Positions 7,816 through 15,636 of a stretch of 34,117 nucleotides of DNA are shown in pieces. The position numbers and the translations under genes were made by a program. The DNA lies in NCBI GenBank assembly GCA_014859105.1, contig JACUUX010000002.1, forward strand, positions 1 through 34,117, read 5' to 3'. This stretch comes from Nitrospirota bacterium. GTDB lineage: Bacteria; Nitrospirota; Thermodesulfovibrionia; Thermodesulfovibrionales; SM23-35. Within the stretch, counting starts at the first letter, position 1; every line of letters begins with the position of its first letter. The notes beneath the pieces are model-generated. The model was not told the origin of the DNA. It made no database searches and saw nothing but the letters and a program-made list of their open reading frames with translations.

Positions 7816-8976
7816 CTATGAATCCATCATTTTAGTAAAATACCGTTTGGCAAATGGTCTTTTAAAAAACTCCGGTACTAATGGCTTTAAAAATCTTGAT
7901 AATCCAATCTTCCTGCTTTCTTGCTTCATAAATTTAATTCGTTCTTCTACCATAATTCTCGCAACCTTTCCCGGAAGCGTTCTTGTTTCTTGAGATCTGG
8001 ACAAAAGCCTCCTTACTTTTTTGCTATAATCACTCTTAAAAATTTCCTCTATCTTATTATCACTCATATAATGTCTCATCAGACTTCCTAAAACTCCACC
8101 CGAGTTGGAGACAAAATCGGGAAGGCATATCTGACCTTTTTCAAACAAGGCCTCTTCGAATCTCTCAGTCAAAGGCGCATTCACACCCACGCATATGATC
8201 TTTGCTTTTATTTTCTCTATAGCCAGTGTTTCAGCAACAAACGACCTTCCGCAAAAAACCAGGATATCAACAGGCAGATAATACAATTCGTGATTCTCGA
8301 TCTTCGCCGTGTCAGGATATTTAAAGATCATCCCGTCCTTATACCTATCCTTTATCCGGATGAGGGTATCAATGTCCAGGCCTTCCTCTTTATATATAGC
8401 GCCAAGTTTATTTGATACTCCAACGACTGTAAAACCATTCTCAGAAAATATCTTTGCAACCTCAGATCCAACTTTGCCAAATCCTTCTATAGCAACCTTT
8501 CCATTCCTGATGCCCGTGATCTTCAATGTCTCTTCAGCCGCTGCATAAATTGTCCAGCTTGTATAAATATGTGATACATCTTTCCACTTATTTAATCTGA
8601 GGTTTACCCCTGCCCCTCTTTCAAGCTCTTTAAGATCATCAAGCGTCGTACCCAGGTCGATACCCGGCAGATATATCTTATTTTTTAGTAAAGGAGCAAT
8701 TTTTTTGCCAAATCTTCTAAATACATTCTTTCTCTTCTCCTGATCCTCACCATTTATTATTACGCCTGCTTTAGCGCCACCTACAGGAAGACCGAGAAAA
8801 CCATATTTCATAGTCATTGTCCTTGCATTCTGGATAAGCTCGTCAATAGTAAGGTCGGGAACTGTTCTTATACCTCCCCAGCAGTTATTGTTAATGATAG
8901 AATCAATCACGAGATAGCCTGTTACTCCAGATTCATCATATATCTCGCATATAATTTCCGGTGTTATTTTATCCAT
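7816..8976 (-). CDS. Glu/Leu/Phe/Val dehydrogenase family enzyme
   Basis: This 386-residue protein matches the amino-acid dehydrogenase fold. The dimerisation/catalytic N-domain shows GGIR (34-37), MTMKYG with K57, LPVGGAKAG with the catalytic-type K69, and GIDLGT with D107. The NAD(P) domain begins VAIEGFGKVG (161-170), and LPDFVSNSGGV matches the conserved glycine/asparagine stretch. All key residues seem present, so it is probably active in oxidative deamination of an amino acid or reductive amination of a 2-oxo acid. GAKAG instead of GAKGG and the C-terminal tail rich in basic and aromatic residues are unusual. It sits 44 bases after a PaaK-like ligase and 63 before the binding-protein-like gene, which suggests it makes or consumes the acid those enzymes activate. 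Confidence 0.85.
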   Translation of the reverse strand: MDKITPEIICEIYDESGVTGYLVIDSIINNNCWGGIRTVPDLTIDELIQNARTMTMKYGFLGLPVGGAKAGVIINGEDQEKRKNVFRRFGKKIAPLLKNKIYLPGIDLGTTLDDLKELERGAGVNLRLNKWKDVSHIYTSWTIYAAAEETLKITGIRNGKVAIEGFGKVGSEVAKIFSENGFTVVGVSNKLGAIYKEEGLDIDTLIRIKDRYKDGMIFKYPDTAKIENHELYYLPVDILVFCGRSFVAETLAIEKIKAKIICVGVNAPLTERFEEALFEKGQICLPDFVSNSGGVLGSLMRHYMSDNKIEEIFKSDYSKKVRRLLSRSQETRTLPGKVARIMVEERIKFMKQESRKIGLSRFLKPLVPEFFKRPFAKRYFTKMMDS

Positions 8977-9020
8977 ATGTTAAAAATGTTAAAACCCTTC
9001 ATACCTTTATCATTGAGAAG

Positions 9021-10421
9021 TTAATTTATAAAATCTCTTATATCAAGCCTCTGCTCAACCATCCTGTATTTTACCAGAGGATAAAATTCCTTCTTATCCA
9101 TCAGCAAAACCGCAAATTCCATCCTGTCTCCTTGAGGACCAAAGCTGCTCTTTATGGCATTTAATACCATATCTATATCAGCATTTATATGTTTAGGCCA
9201 TATCCTCAACTCCACCTTGCCCGGGATATGCTGATATAACTGGAACCGCTCGATATCCTCGAAGAGCCTGAAGTCTATATTAAGATAGACAGAGACGATC
9301 TGTCCATCTGCATTAATCAGGAAATCTCCCATACGCCCTTCGATCCCGGACAATGTCTCATAATTTCTCCCGCACCTGTCGCACACCTTCCCGACACCTT
9401 CACAAACGTCCCCTGTCCTGTACCTGATCAAGGGCATGGCATAGTTGATGAATCCGGTGCCCACCAATTCATGGCGGGAATTTCCCGGATCGAGATATTC
9501 GGTGAGACCATATTGAGGATAAAGATGATAAGCATCGGAATGTTCGCATCCCCCTCCATGTATCACTTTCTCCACCATCCCGTAATCAGAGAATACCCTT
9601 GCCCCAAAAACATCCCTGATGAACTCCCTCTGCCATCCGTAGAGATTCTCTGCATAAACAATGATACCCTTCAAACCGTCATAAACGGACTTCTCTCTTT
9701 TCCTGACATAGGAAGAAAATACAGCAAGCGTGTGGGGAAAGCCTATCATATATTCAGGTCTGAAATTATTTATCATCTCCATATATCTATCCGTCCATTC
9801 ATCTGTAAAATAATTGCTTGAAAGAATTAACTTATTTCCGTATTTTTTATAGGGCAGATTGTCTCTGCCACCATGCCGTATATTGGCCTCAAAGAAAATC
9901 GTTCTTGATGCGGGACTATATCCGATTCTGCTCCAGAGATTAATCACAGTTGCCCAGTGTTTCTCTTCCGTCTCTTTTGTGCCATAGAGTGTGAGGGGTA
10001 TCCCTGTTGTACCGCTTGTGTCAGCCGGTATCAGCCTGTCTTTCGGGATGTTACCTGCTACAAATTCATCGTGTCTTTTCTTTACTGTCTTGCGGTCTAT
10101 GTATGGTAATATTTTGACATCGTTCAAACTCTGAATCTTCTCGGGTCTGAATTGAAGGTCTGCAAAAACTTTCTTATAATAAGGAACGTTCTTTCCGGCA
10201 TGTATCAGCAAATCCCTCAATTGCTCAACCTGATATGCCTCAAGCCTGTCTCTGTCCCATTTCTCTGATTCCTTTAAAAATGCAAGCCAGTGTCTGAATA
10301 CGGGGCCATAAGAGATGCCATATCTGAACCGCACGGGAAGCCTCTCCAGAACCTCCCTTACAGCCCTCTCAATAACCCTGCTGGATTCTATAAACTTTCT
10401 AATAACCTGTAAACCTTTCAT
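9021..10421 (-). CDS. PaaK/CapK-like adenylate-forming enzyme, copy B
   Basis: This 466-residue paralogue of the 2571-3971 protein has cleaner motifs: phosphate loop TSGTTG (135-140), YGMVE (280-284), LIRYRTGDV (331-339), GRMGDFLI (362-369) and a putative zinc site C292, H294, C347, C350. The C-terminal TPSGK of copy A is replaced by PLVKY, but the lysine is kept. The reaction expected for the family is ATP-dependent formation of an acyl-adenylate and then an acyl thioester or other conjugate. Its start overlaps the GT2 upstream by 23 bases, so the two are probably translated together, and the dehydrogenase-like gene follows after 44 bases. The linkage of ligase, glycosyltransferase and amino-acid enzyme hints at acylation of a sugar, which is inference. 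Confidence 0.87.
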   Translation of the reverse strand: MKGLQVIRKFIESSRVIERAVREVLERLPVRFRYGISYGPVFRHWLAFLKESEKWDRDRLEAYQVEQLRDLLIHAGKNVPYYKKVFADLQFRPEKIQSLNDVKILPYIDRKTVKKRHDEFVAGNIPKDRLIPADTSGTTGIPLTLYGTKETEEKHWATVINLWSRIGYSPASRTIFFEANIRHGGRDNLPYKKYGNKLILSSNYFTDEWTDRYMEMINNFRPEYMIGFPHTLAVFSSYVRKREKSVYDGLKGIIVYAENLYGWQREFIRDVFGARVFSDYGMVEKVIHGGGCEHSDAYHLYPQYGLTEYLDPGNSRHELVGTGFINYAMPLIRYRTGDVCEGVGKVCDRCGRNYETLSGIEGRMGDFLINADGQIVSVYLNIDFRLFEDIERFQLYQHIPGKVELRIWPKHINADIDMVLNAIKSSFGPQGDRMEFAVLLMDKKEFYPLVKYRMVEQRLDIRDFIN

Positions 10422-11427
10422 ATTTTAATCGCTGGAGAAATCCGTAGCCTTTAACCAGATTGTGAAAAAATGGACCAGGAACAAATAATGCTACAAAACT
10501 TACAGCAATACCTTTTAAAAAGTCTTTATAATTAAAGTCTCCCTTGAAAAGTGCCGGTATCTGCCTTATCCCTTCAATTCTTTTGCCGGTAAGAACATTA
10601 TAAAAGATTATCTCTTTAGCCCGGACTCTTTTGATTGTATTTAGATCTATTGCCTTCATGCAGAAACCCTCACAATTCTTGATTATCTCTAAAAACCTTT
10701 GCCGCATATGCGCAAAATCCATGTTGACTTTAGCCATCTCGCTGCAATCACGATGCCCTGCAAACATTGTTGTGTTATCACTGTGCAGCCTGTATTTACC
10801 CAGCGTCTCCGGGATATACTCTGTCTGCGCATAACATGATGATAAAGCAACCATATAAAAATCTATCCCCCTTTTTATATCTTCAGGGACCGGATAAGCT
10901 CTTTTTACAACATCCCGTCTAAAGGCAAAAGAACTGCCGCCACAGAATATCCGGCCGGAGCTGATGTCGTTAGTGACCCAGCCCCTGATGCCTTCCTTAT
11001 AACCGAAGGACTTGTTAAAATTCCTATGAATGATGTTTCCATTACTATCAATCAACTCAATAGAGTGATAAACAAGCCCCGCTTCAGGGCTTTCCATGAA
11101 TTTATTTACTACCTTCCGGATTCTTTCTTCGTACCACTCATCGTCAGCATCAAGAAAGGTGATTATCCCGCCTTTTGCGACAGCCAGTCCCCTGTTCCGG
11201 GCACCCGCTATGCCCCTGTTTTCCTGATAGATGTAGGTGACCCTGTCCAGATATTCATGAACGATTTCGCCGGTGTTATCATCAGAACCGTCATCAATAA
11301 CGATTATCTCCGTGAGTCCGGCCGGATATGTCTGACGGAAAATGCTCTCAATGGCAAACTTAATGAAGGAACCGTTATTGAATGCAGGAACAATTACAGA
11401 AACTACCGGATGTCTGCCGTGTGTCAT
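10399..11427 (-). CDS. Glycosyltransferase family 2 (GT-A)
   Basis: This 342-residue inverting GT2 enzyme has VSVIVPAFNNG (9-19), DDGSD (45-49), RGIAGARNRG (71-80) and the metal site DADDEW (93-98), then a C-terminal helical part with a hydrophobic stretch (IAVSFVALFVPGPFF) that may associate with the membrane. It likely adds one sugar to the undecaprenol-linked chain in the cytoplasm. It lies 18 bases after GT4 copy B and overlaps PaaK-like copy B by 23 bases, so it belongs to that operon. The donor sugar is not predictable. Confidence 0.9.
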   Translation of the reverse strand: MTHGRHPVVSVIVPAFNNGSFIKFAIESIFRQTYPAGLTEIIVIDDGSDDNTGEIVHEYLDRVTYIYQENRGIAGARNRGLAVAKGGIITFLDADDEWYEERIRKVVNKFMESPEAGLVYHSIELIDSNGNIIHRNFNKSFGYKEGIRGWVTNDISSGRIFCGGSSFAFRRDVVKRAYPVPEDIKRGIDFYMVALSSCYAQTEYIPETLGKYRLHSDNTTMFAGHRDCSEMAKVNMDFAHMRQRFLEIIKNCEGFCMKAIDLNTIKRVRAKEIIFYNVLTGKRIEGIRQIPALFKGDFNYKDFLKGIAVSFVALFVPGPFFHNLVKGYGFLQRLKYERFTGY

Positions 11428-11445
11428 TTGTCTTTAATTAATGAA

Positions 11446-12723
11446 CTATGAATGACGCCTGTAAACTCCATTAATAAACTCCTCGTATTTCGAGGCTACC
11501 CTTTCCCATGTAAATTCCTTTACCCAATTACGGCCTCTCAGACCCATCTCTTGACGTTTATTACTGACCATAAGTTCTTGCATAGTCTGTGAGAGAGAAT
11601 AGGGGTCCTCGAATGCAAAAGCAATTCCCGTACCCTTTTGAATAACAAAATCAAACCCGGAGATCTGACTTACTATAACAGCCTTGCTGCATGCCATTGC
11701 TTCGAGAACCGAAATTGGTTGAACCTCATGCCTTGAGGGGAAGACGCAGAATAATGCCTTTCTTATAACCTCTGTTTTTTTATCACCGGAAACCCATCCT
11801 GTAAGTGCTAAGTTTTTTCTTACGTCTTCAGGTAATTCAGCAAGCATGCTTTTGAACCCTTCCATGTCCTTTCCATCACCTGCGATTACCAGTCTTATAT
11901 CAGGGAATGATTTATAGAATTCCTTATATGCCTTTATAAGGATATCAAGCCCTTTCCCGTAAATATCTATCCTGCCGAGATAAAGAATATAATCACCGTC
12001 TTCAGGTGAGGTATCCAATAATTCCGGTGATATGCCGTTAGGGATGATTGCAATGACTTTCTTGGTTTTTAATGGAAAAAATCCCCCCTCACCCCCCTTT
12101 ACTAAAGGGGGGGTGGGGGGATTATCGGGTAAGAGTCTTTTTACAGGCAAGTCAGGCGAGACGCCTGACCTACTGATGCATGGGAATATATAACTGGTAG
12201 GACAGGCGTCCCGCCTGTCCGAAGAGATATCTTCAGATAAAACTCTTCTTAGGGTCTCTGTATTCACAAATATAAAATTCTTATAAAATTTCGGCCTCAG
12301 GTATTCCATAAAGTAGAGAAAAAGGGCATAAACTAAATTATATTTTTTAAAATAAAGTCTGCCCGTATATCCCTGTACCTGAAGGACCAGAGGCTTTCTT
12401 GTAAAGATGTGTAAAAATGTGGGGATAGCAGGAGAGAATTCTTCGATGATGATATCAAATTTCTCTCCATGCCTTCTGACAAATGATGCAGCCCGGTATG
12501 CATACAAAAGCAGGGTTTTAGTTAAACTCTTGCTTTCAGTGCCAGCAAAGATGTGTCTTAATCCCTCCATCTCCCTATTTTTAGCACCCGGGTATTTCTT
12601 GCATAAAAGGGTGACATCGTGTCTGTCTTTCAGATATTTGTATATTTCATATGCTCTTGTACCAACACCACCGGTGCCGAAATAATCACCTTTGCTTTCA
12701 TAGAGAATATGAAGGATTTTCAC
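11446..12723 (-). CDS. Glycosyltransferase family 4 (GT-B), copy B, with repeat-encoded insertion
   Basis: A GT4 enzyme of about 425 residues, paralogous to 1440-2561. It has FGTGGVGTRAYEIY near the start, PNGISPELL, LGRIDIYGKGLDILI and the E-x7-E motif EVQPISVLE. I place the start at GTG 12723 (VKILHILYES) because it aligns with the start of copy A; an in-frame TTG at 12795 would add 24 residues without similarity. About 55 residues (roughly 163-218) between the two GT-B domains are absent from copy A and are encoded by three palindromic repeats (12080-12220), giving a peptide with NPPTPPLVKGGEGGFF. The frame is kept throughout, so the enzyme may still be active. It is the first gene of the minus-strand operon. 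Confidence 0.88.
   Translation of the reverse strand: MKILHILYESKGDYFGTGGVGTRAYEIYKYLKDRHDVTLLCKKYPGAKNREMEGLRHIFAGTESKSLTKTLLLYAYRAASFVRRHGEKFDIIIEEFSPAIPTFLHIFTRKPLVLQVQGYTGRLYFKKYNLVYALFLYFMEYLRPKFYKNFIFVNTETLRRVLSEDISSDRRDACPTSYIFPCISRSGVSPDLPVKRLLPDNPPTPPLVKGGEGGFFPLKTKKVIAIIPNGISPELLDTSPEDGDYILYLGRIDIYGKGLDILIKAYKEFYKSFPDIRLVIAGDGKDMEGFKSMLAELPEDVRKNLALTGWVSGDKKTEVIRKALFCVFPSRHEVQPISVLEAMACSKAVIVSQISGFDFVIQKGTGIAFAFEDPYSLSQTMQELMVSNKRQEMGLRGRNWVKEFTWERVASKYEEFINGVYRRHS
12080..12124. repeat. C-rich/G-rich palindromic repeat inside the GT4 gene
   Basis: The arms AATCCCCCCTCACCCCCCTT and its G-rich complement flank ACTAA. On the minus strand it encodes NPPTPPLVKGGEGGFF in frame with the glycosyltransferase. 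Closely similar units occur in other genes at 28589-28635 and, in degenerate form, at 17169-17203. Confidence 0.8.
12151..12220. repeat. Pair of facing GGCGTCCCGCC-type palindromes inside the GT4 gene
   Basis: Two palindromes, 12151-12173 (GTCAGGCGAGACGCCTGAC plus CTAC) and 12197-12220 (GTAG plus GACAGGCGTCCCGCCTGTC), face each other across 23 bases. The same facing pair lies inside the element at 4054-4228. Here both are translated in frame, giving DRRDACPT and RSGVSPDLPVK. Confidence 0.8.
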
Positions 12724-12760
12724 TTTTTCATTAGTGACTTTGAGCAGTTTTATATCGCCT

Positions 12761-12789
12761 TTGATAACACGGTTATTATACAATATACA
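12761..12789 (+). promoter_or_regulatory. Putative sigma-70-type promoter for the wzm/wzt operon
   Basis: TTGATA (12761-12766) and TATACA (12784-12789) are separated by 17 bases. Transcription would begin close to 12796, only at the first ATG (12795) of the permease; this favours translation from the in-frame ATG at 12807. The call rests on motif spacing only. Confidence 0.3.
12775..12780 (-). promoter_or_regulatory. Putative -10 box for the minus-strand GT4 operon
   Basis: A perfect TATAAT reads on the minus strand about 50 bases before the GT4 start at 12723. No good -35 hexamer is found 16-18 bases upstream, so support is weak. It overlaps the plus-strand promoter candidate, which would make the region divergent and mutually exclusive. 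Confidence 0.25.
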
Positions 12790-12794
12790 AAACA

Positions 12795-13580
12795 ATGATT
12801 CGATATATGCAGGAAATCCCGCTGATAATAAGTTATAAGGAGCTCCTGAGAAACCTCGTTTTAAGGGATATCAAGAAAAGATATAAAAGGTCGGCTCTCG
12901 GATTTCTCTGGGTGATGCTTGACCCCTTATTAATGATGCTTATTTTTTATATCATCTTCGCCGGAATTTTCAAAAGAACCATAGACAATTATACTGCTTA
13001 TGTCATGGCAGGAATTATCATGTGGCAGCTTTTTTCACAGGGCACAAAGGTTGCTTCAACGGCATTTATCCACAACCGGGATCTTATTAATAAGCTCTAC
13101 CTCCCGAAATCTATCTTTCCTATTTCAAATGTGGCATCTTCACTTGCCCATTTTATCTTCGCACTCATTCCGCTTTTTATTATTATGATTTTCTCGGGTA
13201 CAGCTATCAGTCATAACATTGTTCTGCTTCCTTTCATTGTCATGCTCATTTTCTTATTTTCCATTGGTATTTCTCTTACTGTCTCTACTCTTACAGTTTT
13301 CTTCCACGATGTCATATACATTTATGAAGTCTTATTGATGGGCTGGATGTATTTCTCGGCGATATTCTATCCGGTTTCCATCCTTCCTGAAAAACTCCAA
13401 TTTCTCATGTCTCTGAATCCTGTTTATCATTATATAACGCTTTTCAGGGCATGTCTGTATGACAATACTCTGCCACTAACTGAACATTTCGTTTTTGGAG
13501 CGGTTTTTGCCCTCCTTTCTTTTTCTATAGGATGGGTTATTTACAATAAAAATAAAGAAAAGATTATATTTTATCTCTGA
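12795..13580 (+). CDS. wzm: ABC-2 type polysaccharide export permease
   Basis: This 261-residue membrane protein is the permease subunit of an ABC glycan exporter. The amphipathic N-terminus with ELLRNLVLRDIKKRYKRS, followed by GFLWVMLDPLLMMLIFYIIF, is characteristic of Wzm/TagG/KpsM proteins. About six membrane helices can be recognised, with the short NPVYHYITLFR re-entrant-type segment before the last ones. It should form a homodimer with the ATPase encoded 19 bases downstream and move a finished undecaprenol-linked glycan from cytoplasm to periplasm. The start may be ATG 12795 or ATG 12807; neither has a clear Shine-Dalgarno. It is transcribed divergently from the GT4 operon on the left, which probably supplies its substrate. 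Confidence 0.92.
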   Translation: MIRYMQEIPLIISYKELLRNLVLRDIKKRYKRSALGFLWVMLDPLLMMLIFYIIFAGIFKRTIDNYTAYVMAGIIMWQLFSQGTKVASTAFIHNRDLINKLYLPKSIFPISNVASSLAHFIFALIPLFIIMIFSGTAISHNIVLLPFIVMLIFLFSIGISLTVSTLTVFFHDVIYIYEVLLMGWMYFSAIFYPVSILPEKLQFLMSLNPVYHYITLFRACLYDNTLPLTEHFVFGAVFALLSFSIGWVIYNKNKEKIIFYL

Positions 13581-13599
13581 GCAGAACAGAAACTATTTT

Positions 13600-14343
13600 A
13601 TGATCAGTCTTCAGGGTGTTTCGGTCAAATACAGGCTCATAAAAGAAAAGAAAAGGTCTTTTCAGGCACATCTCATAAATTATTTCAAGGGAAAAAGAAT
13701 TCAAATACAGGTTCTCTGGGCATTAAGAGACATATCCCTTAATTTGAACAAAGGAGAATCACTCGGAATAATCGGCCACAATGGTGCCGGGAAAAGTACC
13801 CTTTTAAAGGTTGTCTCCGGAGTAATAAAGCCTGCCGGAGGAATCGTCAAAGTAAACGGGAAAATAGCACCATTGATAGAGCTAAGTGCCGGATTTGACC
13901 CTGAACTGACGGGAAGAGAAAATATTTATCTGAATGCCTCAATACTTGGTTTTTCAAGAAAGGAAATAGATAAAAAATATGACAGTGTTGTCGAGTTCTC
14001 TGAGCTGAGAGATTTTATCGATACGCCACTCAAGAACTATTCTTCAGGTATGATCGCCCGTCTGGGCTTCTCTATAGCTACGGAAGTTGATCCTGACATA
14101 CTGATAATAGATGAAGTTCTGGCTGTTGGTGATGCGTGGTTTAAAGAGAAAAGTAAAGAGCGGATATTAGAATTCAGGAAAAAAGGTGTTACCACACTCT
14201 TTGTCTCACATAATATGGAAGAGATTAAAAGCCTCTGCAGCAAAGTTCTCTGGCTTGAACATGGAAAGATAAAGATGCTCGGCGACCCTGAAAGCGTTAT
14301 CTCCGAATATGGAAAGGAGGTGATCCGATTCTCTGAAGCTTGA
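13600..14343 (+). CDS. wzt: ABC-type polysaccharide export ATPase, short form
   Basis: This 247-residue nucleotide-binding subunit partners with the upstream permease. It has Walker A GHNGAGKST (59-67), the KIAPLIELSAGFDPELTGREN stretch typical of Wzt/TagH split across residues 88-107, signature YSSGM (147-151), Walker B ILIIDE (167-172) and the switch histidine in VSHN. It ends shortly after the ATPase fold and lacks the C-terminal carbohydrate-binding domain that longer Wzt proteins use to recognise capped chains, so this exporter is likely of the chain-cap-independent type, as in systems with length set elsewhere. It follows wzm by 19 bases. The second Wzt in the window, at 32245-33849, has a long extension. 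Confidence 0.93.
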   Translation: MISLQGVSVKYRLIKEKKRSFQAHLINYFKGKRIQIQVLWALRDISLNLNKGESLGIIGHNGAGKSTLLKVVSGVIKPAGGIVKVNGKIAPLIELSAGFDPELTGRENIYLNASILGFSRKEIDKKYDSVVEFSELRDFIDTPLKNYSSGMIARLGFSIATEVDPDILIIDEVLAVGDAWFKEKSKERILEFRKKGVTTLFVSHNMEEIKSLCSKVLWLEHGKIKMLGDPESVISEYGKEVIRFSEA

Positions 14344-14409
14344 TGCCTTTATCAAGAAGTTTATAAGATACTATATTTAACCCTTTTAATTAATAAATTT
14401 TGCATATAC

Positions 14410-14517
14410 TGGCAGATACAGTATTTTCGCTCATTCTCAGCCCTGATAAGACCGGAGCTTACGGGGTAAATTCTTTCTTTGAAAGAATTTAAATCCGCTT
14501 AAATACTGTATCTGCCA
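14410..14517. mobile_element. MITE-like element, copy 1
   Basis: A 108-bp unit bounded by perfect 17-bp inverted repeats (TGGCAGATACAGTATTT). Next to the left arm is TCGCTCATTCTC and next to the right arm AAATCCGCTT; both blocks recur in the copies at 18150-18256 (reversed) and 19776-19887. It has no coding capacity and occupies the gap between wzt and the DPM-like gene. The rest of 14344-14568 shows only the GGGAG ribosome site of the next gene. Confidence 0.85.
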
Positions 14518-14568
14518 ATAATCTTATGAATAATCCGGATTAAATATCTGAAAAGAGGGAGAGAAAGG

Positions 14569-15267
14569 CTGAACGTATTAATCGTAATTCCTGCCTATAA
14601 TGAAGAAGCAAGTATCGGGCATGTTATTAATGATGTCAAAAAGAGCAATCCCGACACGGACATACTGGTTGTCAATGACGGTTCTACCGATAATACATCG
14701 GAAATAGCGAAACAGACGGATGTTCTGGTATTAGATATCCCATTCAATATAGGATACGGTGGGGCTGTTCAAGCAGGGTTTCAATTTGCAACTAAATACG
14801 GATATGACGTGGTTATTACCATGGATGGAGATGGACAGCATGATCCCCTGTCTGTCAATAACCTGATAGAAAAGATGATTCAGGAGGGAGCAGATGTGGT
14901 TATCGGCAGCCGTTTTATTGAAGGTACATATAAGATGAGTGCCGGCAGGAAAATCGGGGTACGGTTGTTTTCAAAGATAGCGGGTATATATACAGGGAAA
15001 AACTTCACAGATCCCACTTCGGGCTTTCAACTGCTGAATAGAAAAGTTTTCTCACTCCTTTCTGAAGGCGATAATTATCCGTTGGACTATCCTGATGTAA
15101 ATATCATTATGATTCTCCACAAGATGAGATTTAATGTCGTTGAGTCTCCGGTAAAGATGAATGAAAAACCCGGTGGCAAGTCTATGCACAGTGGTTTGAA
15201 GCCATTAATATATATATTGCAGATGTTTTTAGCCGTTCTAATGGTTTATTTGAGAAAGGAGGATTGA
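14569..15267 (+). CDS. DPM1-like polyprenyl-phosphate glycosyltransferase (GT2) with apparent CTG start
   Basis: Reading from 14569 gives 232 residues beginning LNVLIVIPAYNEE, with VVNDGST (34-40), MDGDGQHDP (85-93), GSRF and DPTSGFQL, the layout of dolichol/undecaprenyl-phosphate sugar synthases. These transfer a sugar to polyprenyl phosphate for later use outside the membrane. The frame is open from 14530, but no ATG, GTG or TTG occurs before GTG 14809, which would delete the essential NDGST region. CTG 14569 has GAGGGAG 7 bases upstream and stands exactly where family members start, so I take it as the start. An assembly error changing ATG is the alternative. The gene is followed after 4 bases by DUF2304, its usual partner. 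Confidence 0.85.
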   Translation: MNVLIVIPAYNEEASIGHVINDVKKSNPDTDILVVNDGSTDNTSEIAKQTDVLVLDIPFNIGYGGAVQAGFQFATKYGYDVVITMDGDGQHDPLSVNNLIEKMIQEGADVVIGSRFIEGTYKMSAGRKIGVRLFSKIAGIYTGKNFTDPTSGFQLLNRKVFSLLSEGDNYPLDYPDVNIIMILHKMRFNVVESPVKMNEKPGGKSMHSGLKPLIYILQMFLAVLMVYLRKED

Positions 15268-15271
15268 GAAT

Positions 15272-15634
15272 ATGGCTTTCAGTGTAAGAATATTTATTTT
15301 ATTGATAGGCATCTCTTTATTCATTCTGATATTTGAACTGGTACGCAGAAAGAAATTCAGGGAAGAACTTTCCCTCATCTGGCTGATTATAGGTCTGGGT
15401 TTAATTCTCAGTTCATTTGCTGATCTGATTATAGACCCTTTGGCCATCAGGCTGGGAGTTCATTATCCTCCTGTTCTGGTATTTCTTGTCATATTTTTTA
15501 TTTTAGTCTTTGCGACACTTTATTTTTCGCTCATATTATCGGACCTGAAAAGCAAAACTAAAGAGCTCGGTCAGAAGATGGCTTTAATAGAATATGAACT
15601 CGATAAAATCATTAAAGACAAGGGTGAGAGATAA
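15272..15634 (+). CDS. DUF2304 family membrane protein
   Basis: This 120-residue protein has three hydrophobic helices (about residues 5-24, 36-54 and 68-90) and a charged coiled-coil-like tail (SKTKELGQKMALIEYELDKI). The central EELSLIWLIIGLGLIL and the ending FATLYFSLILSDLK are typical of DUF2304. The family is nearly always found beside a DPM-like GT2, and it is thought to help the lipid-linked sugar reach or cross the membrane, though its function is not proven. AAGGAGG lies 8 bases before the ATG, inside the end of the GT2 gene, indicating coupled translation. Its stop is 2 bases from that of the opposed gene. Confidence 0.85.
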   Translation: MAFSVRIFILLIGISLFILIFELVRRKKFREELSLIWLIIGLGLILSSFADLIIDPLAIRLGVHYPPVLVFLVIFFILVFATLYFSLILSDLKSKTKELGQKMALIEYELDKIIKDKGER

Positions 15635-15636
15635 TG

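Noticed and set aside
12724-12795. N-terminal extension of GT4 copy B from TTG 12795
   Set aside because: The 24 extra residues have no counterpart in copy A and overlap the divergent promoter zone.
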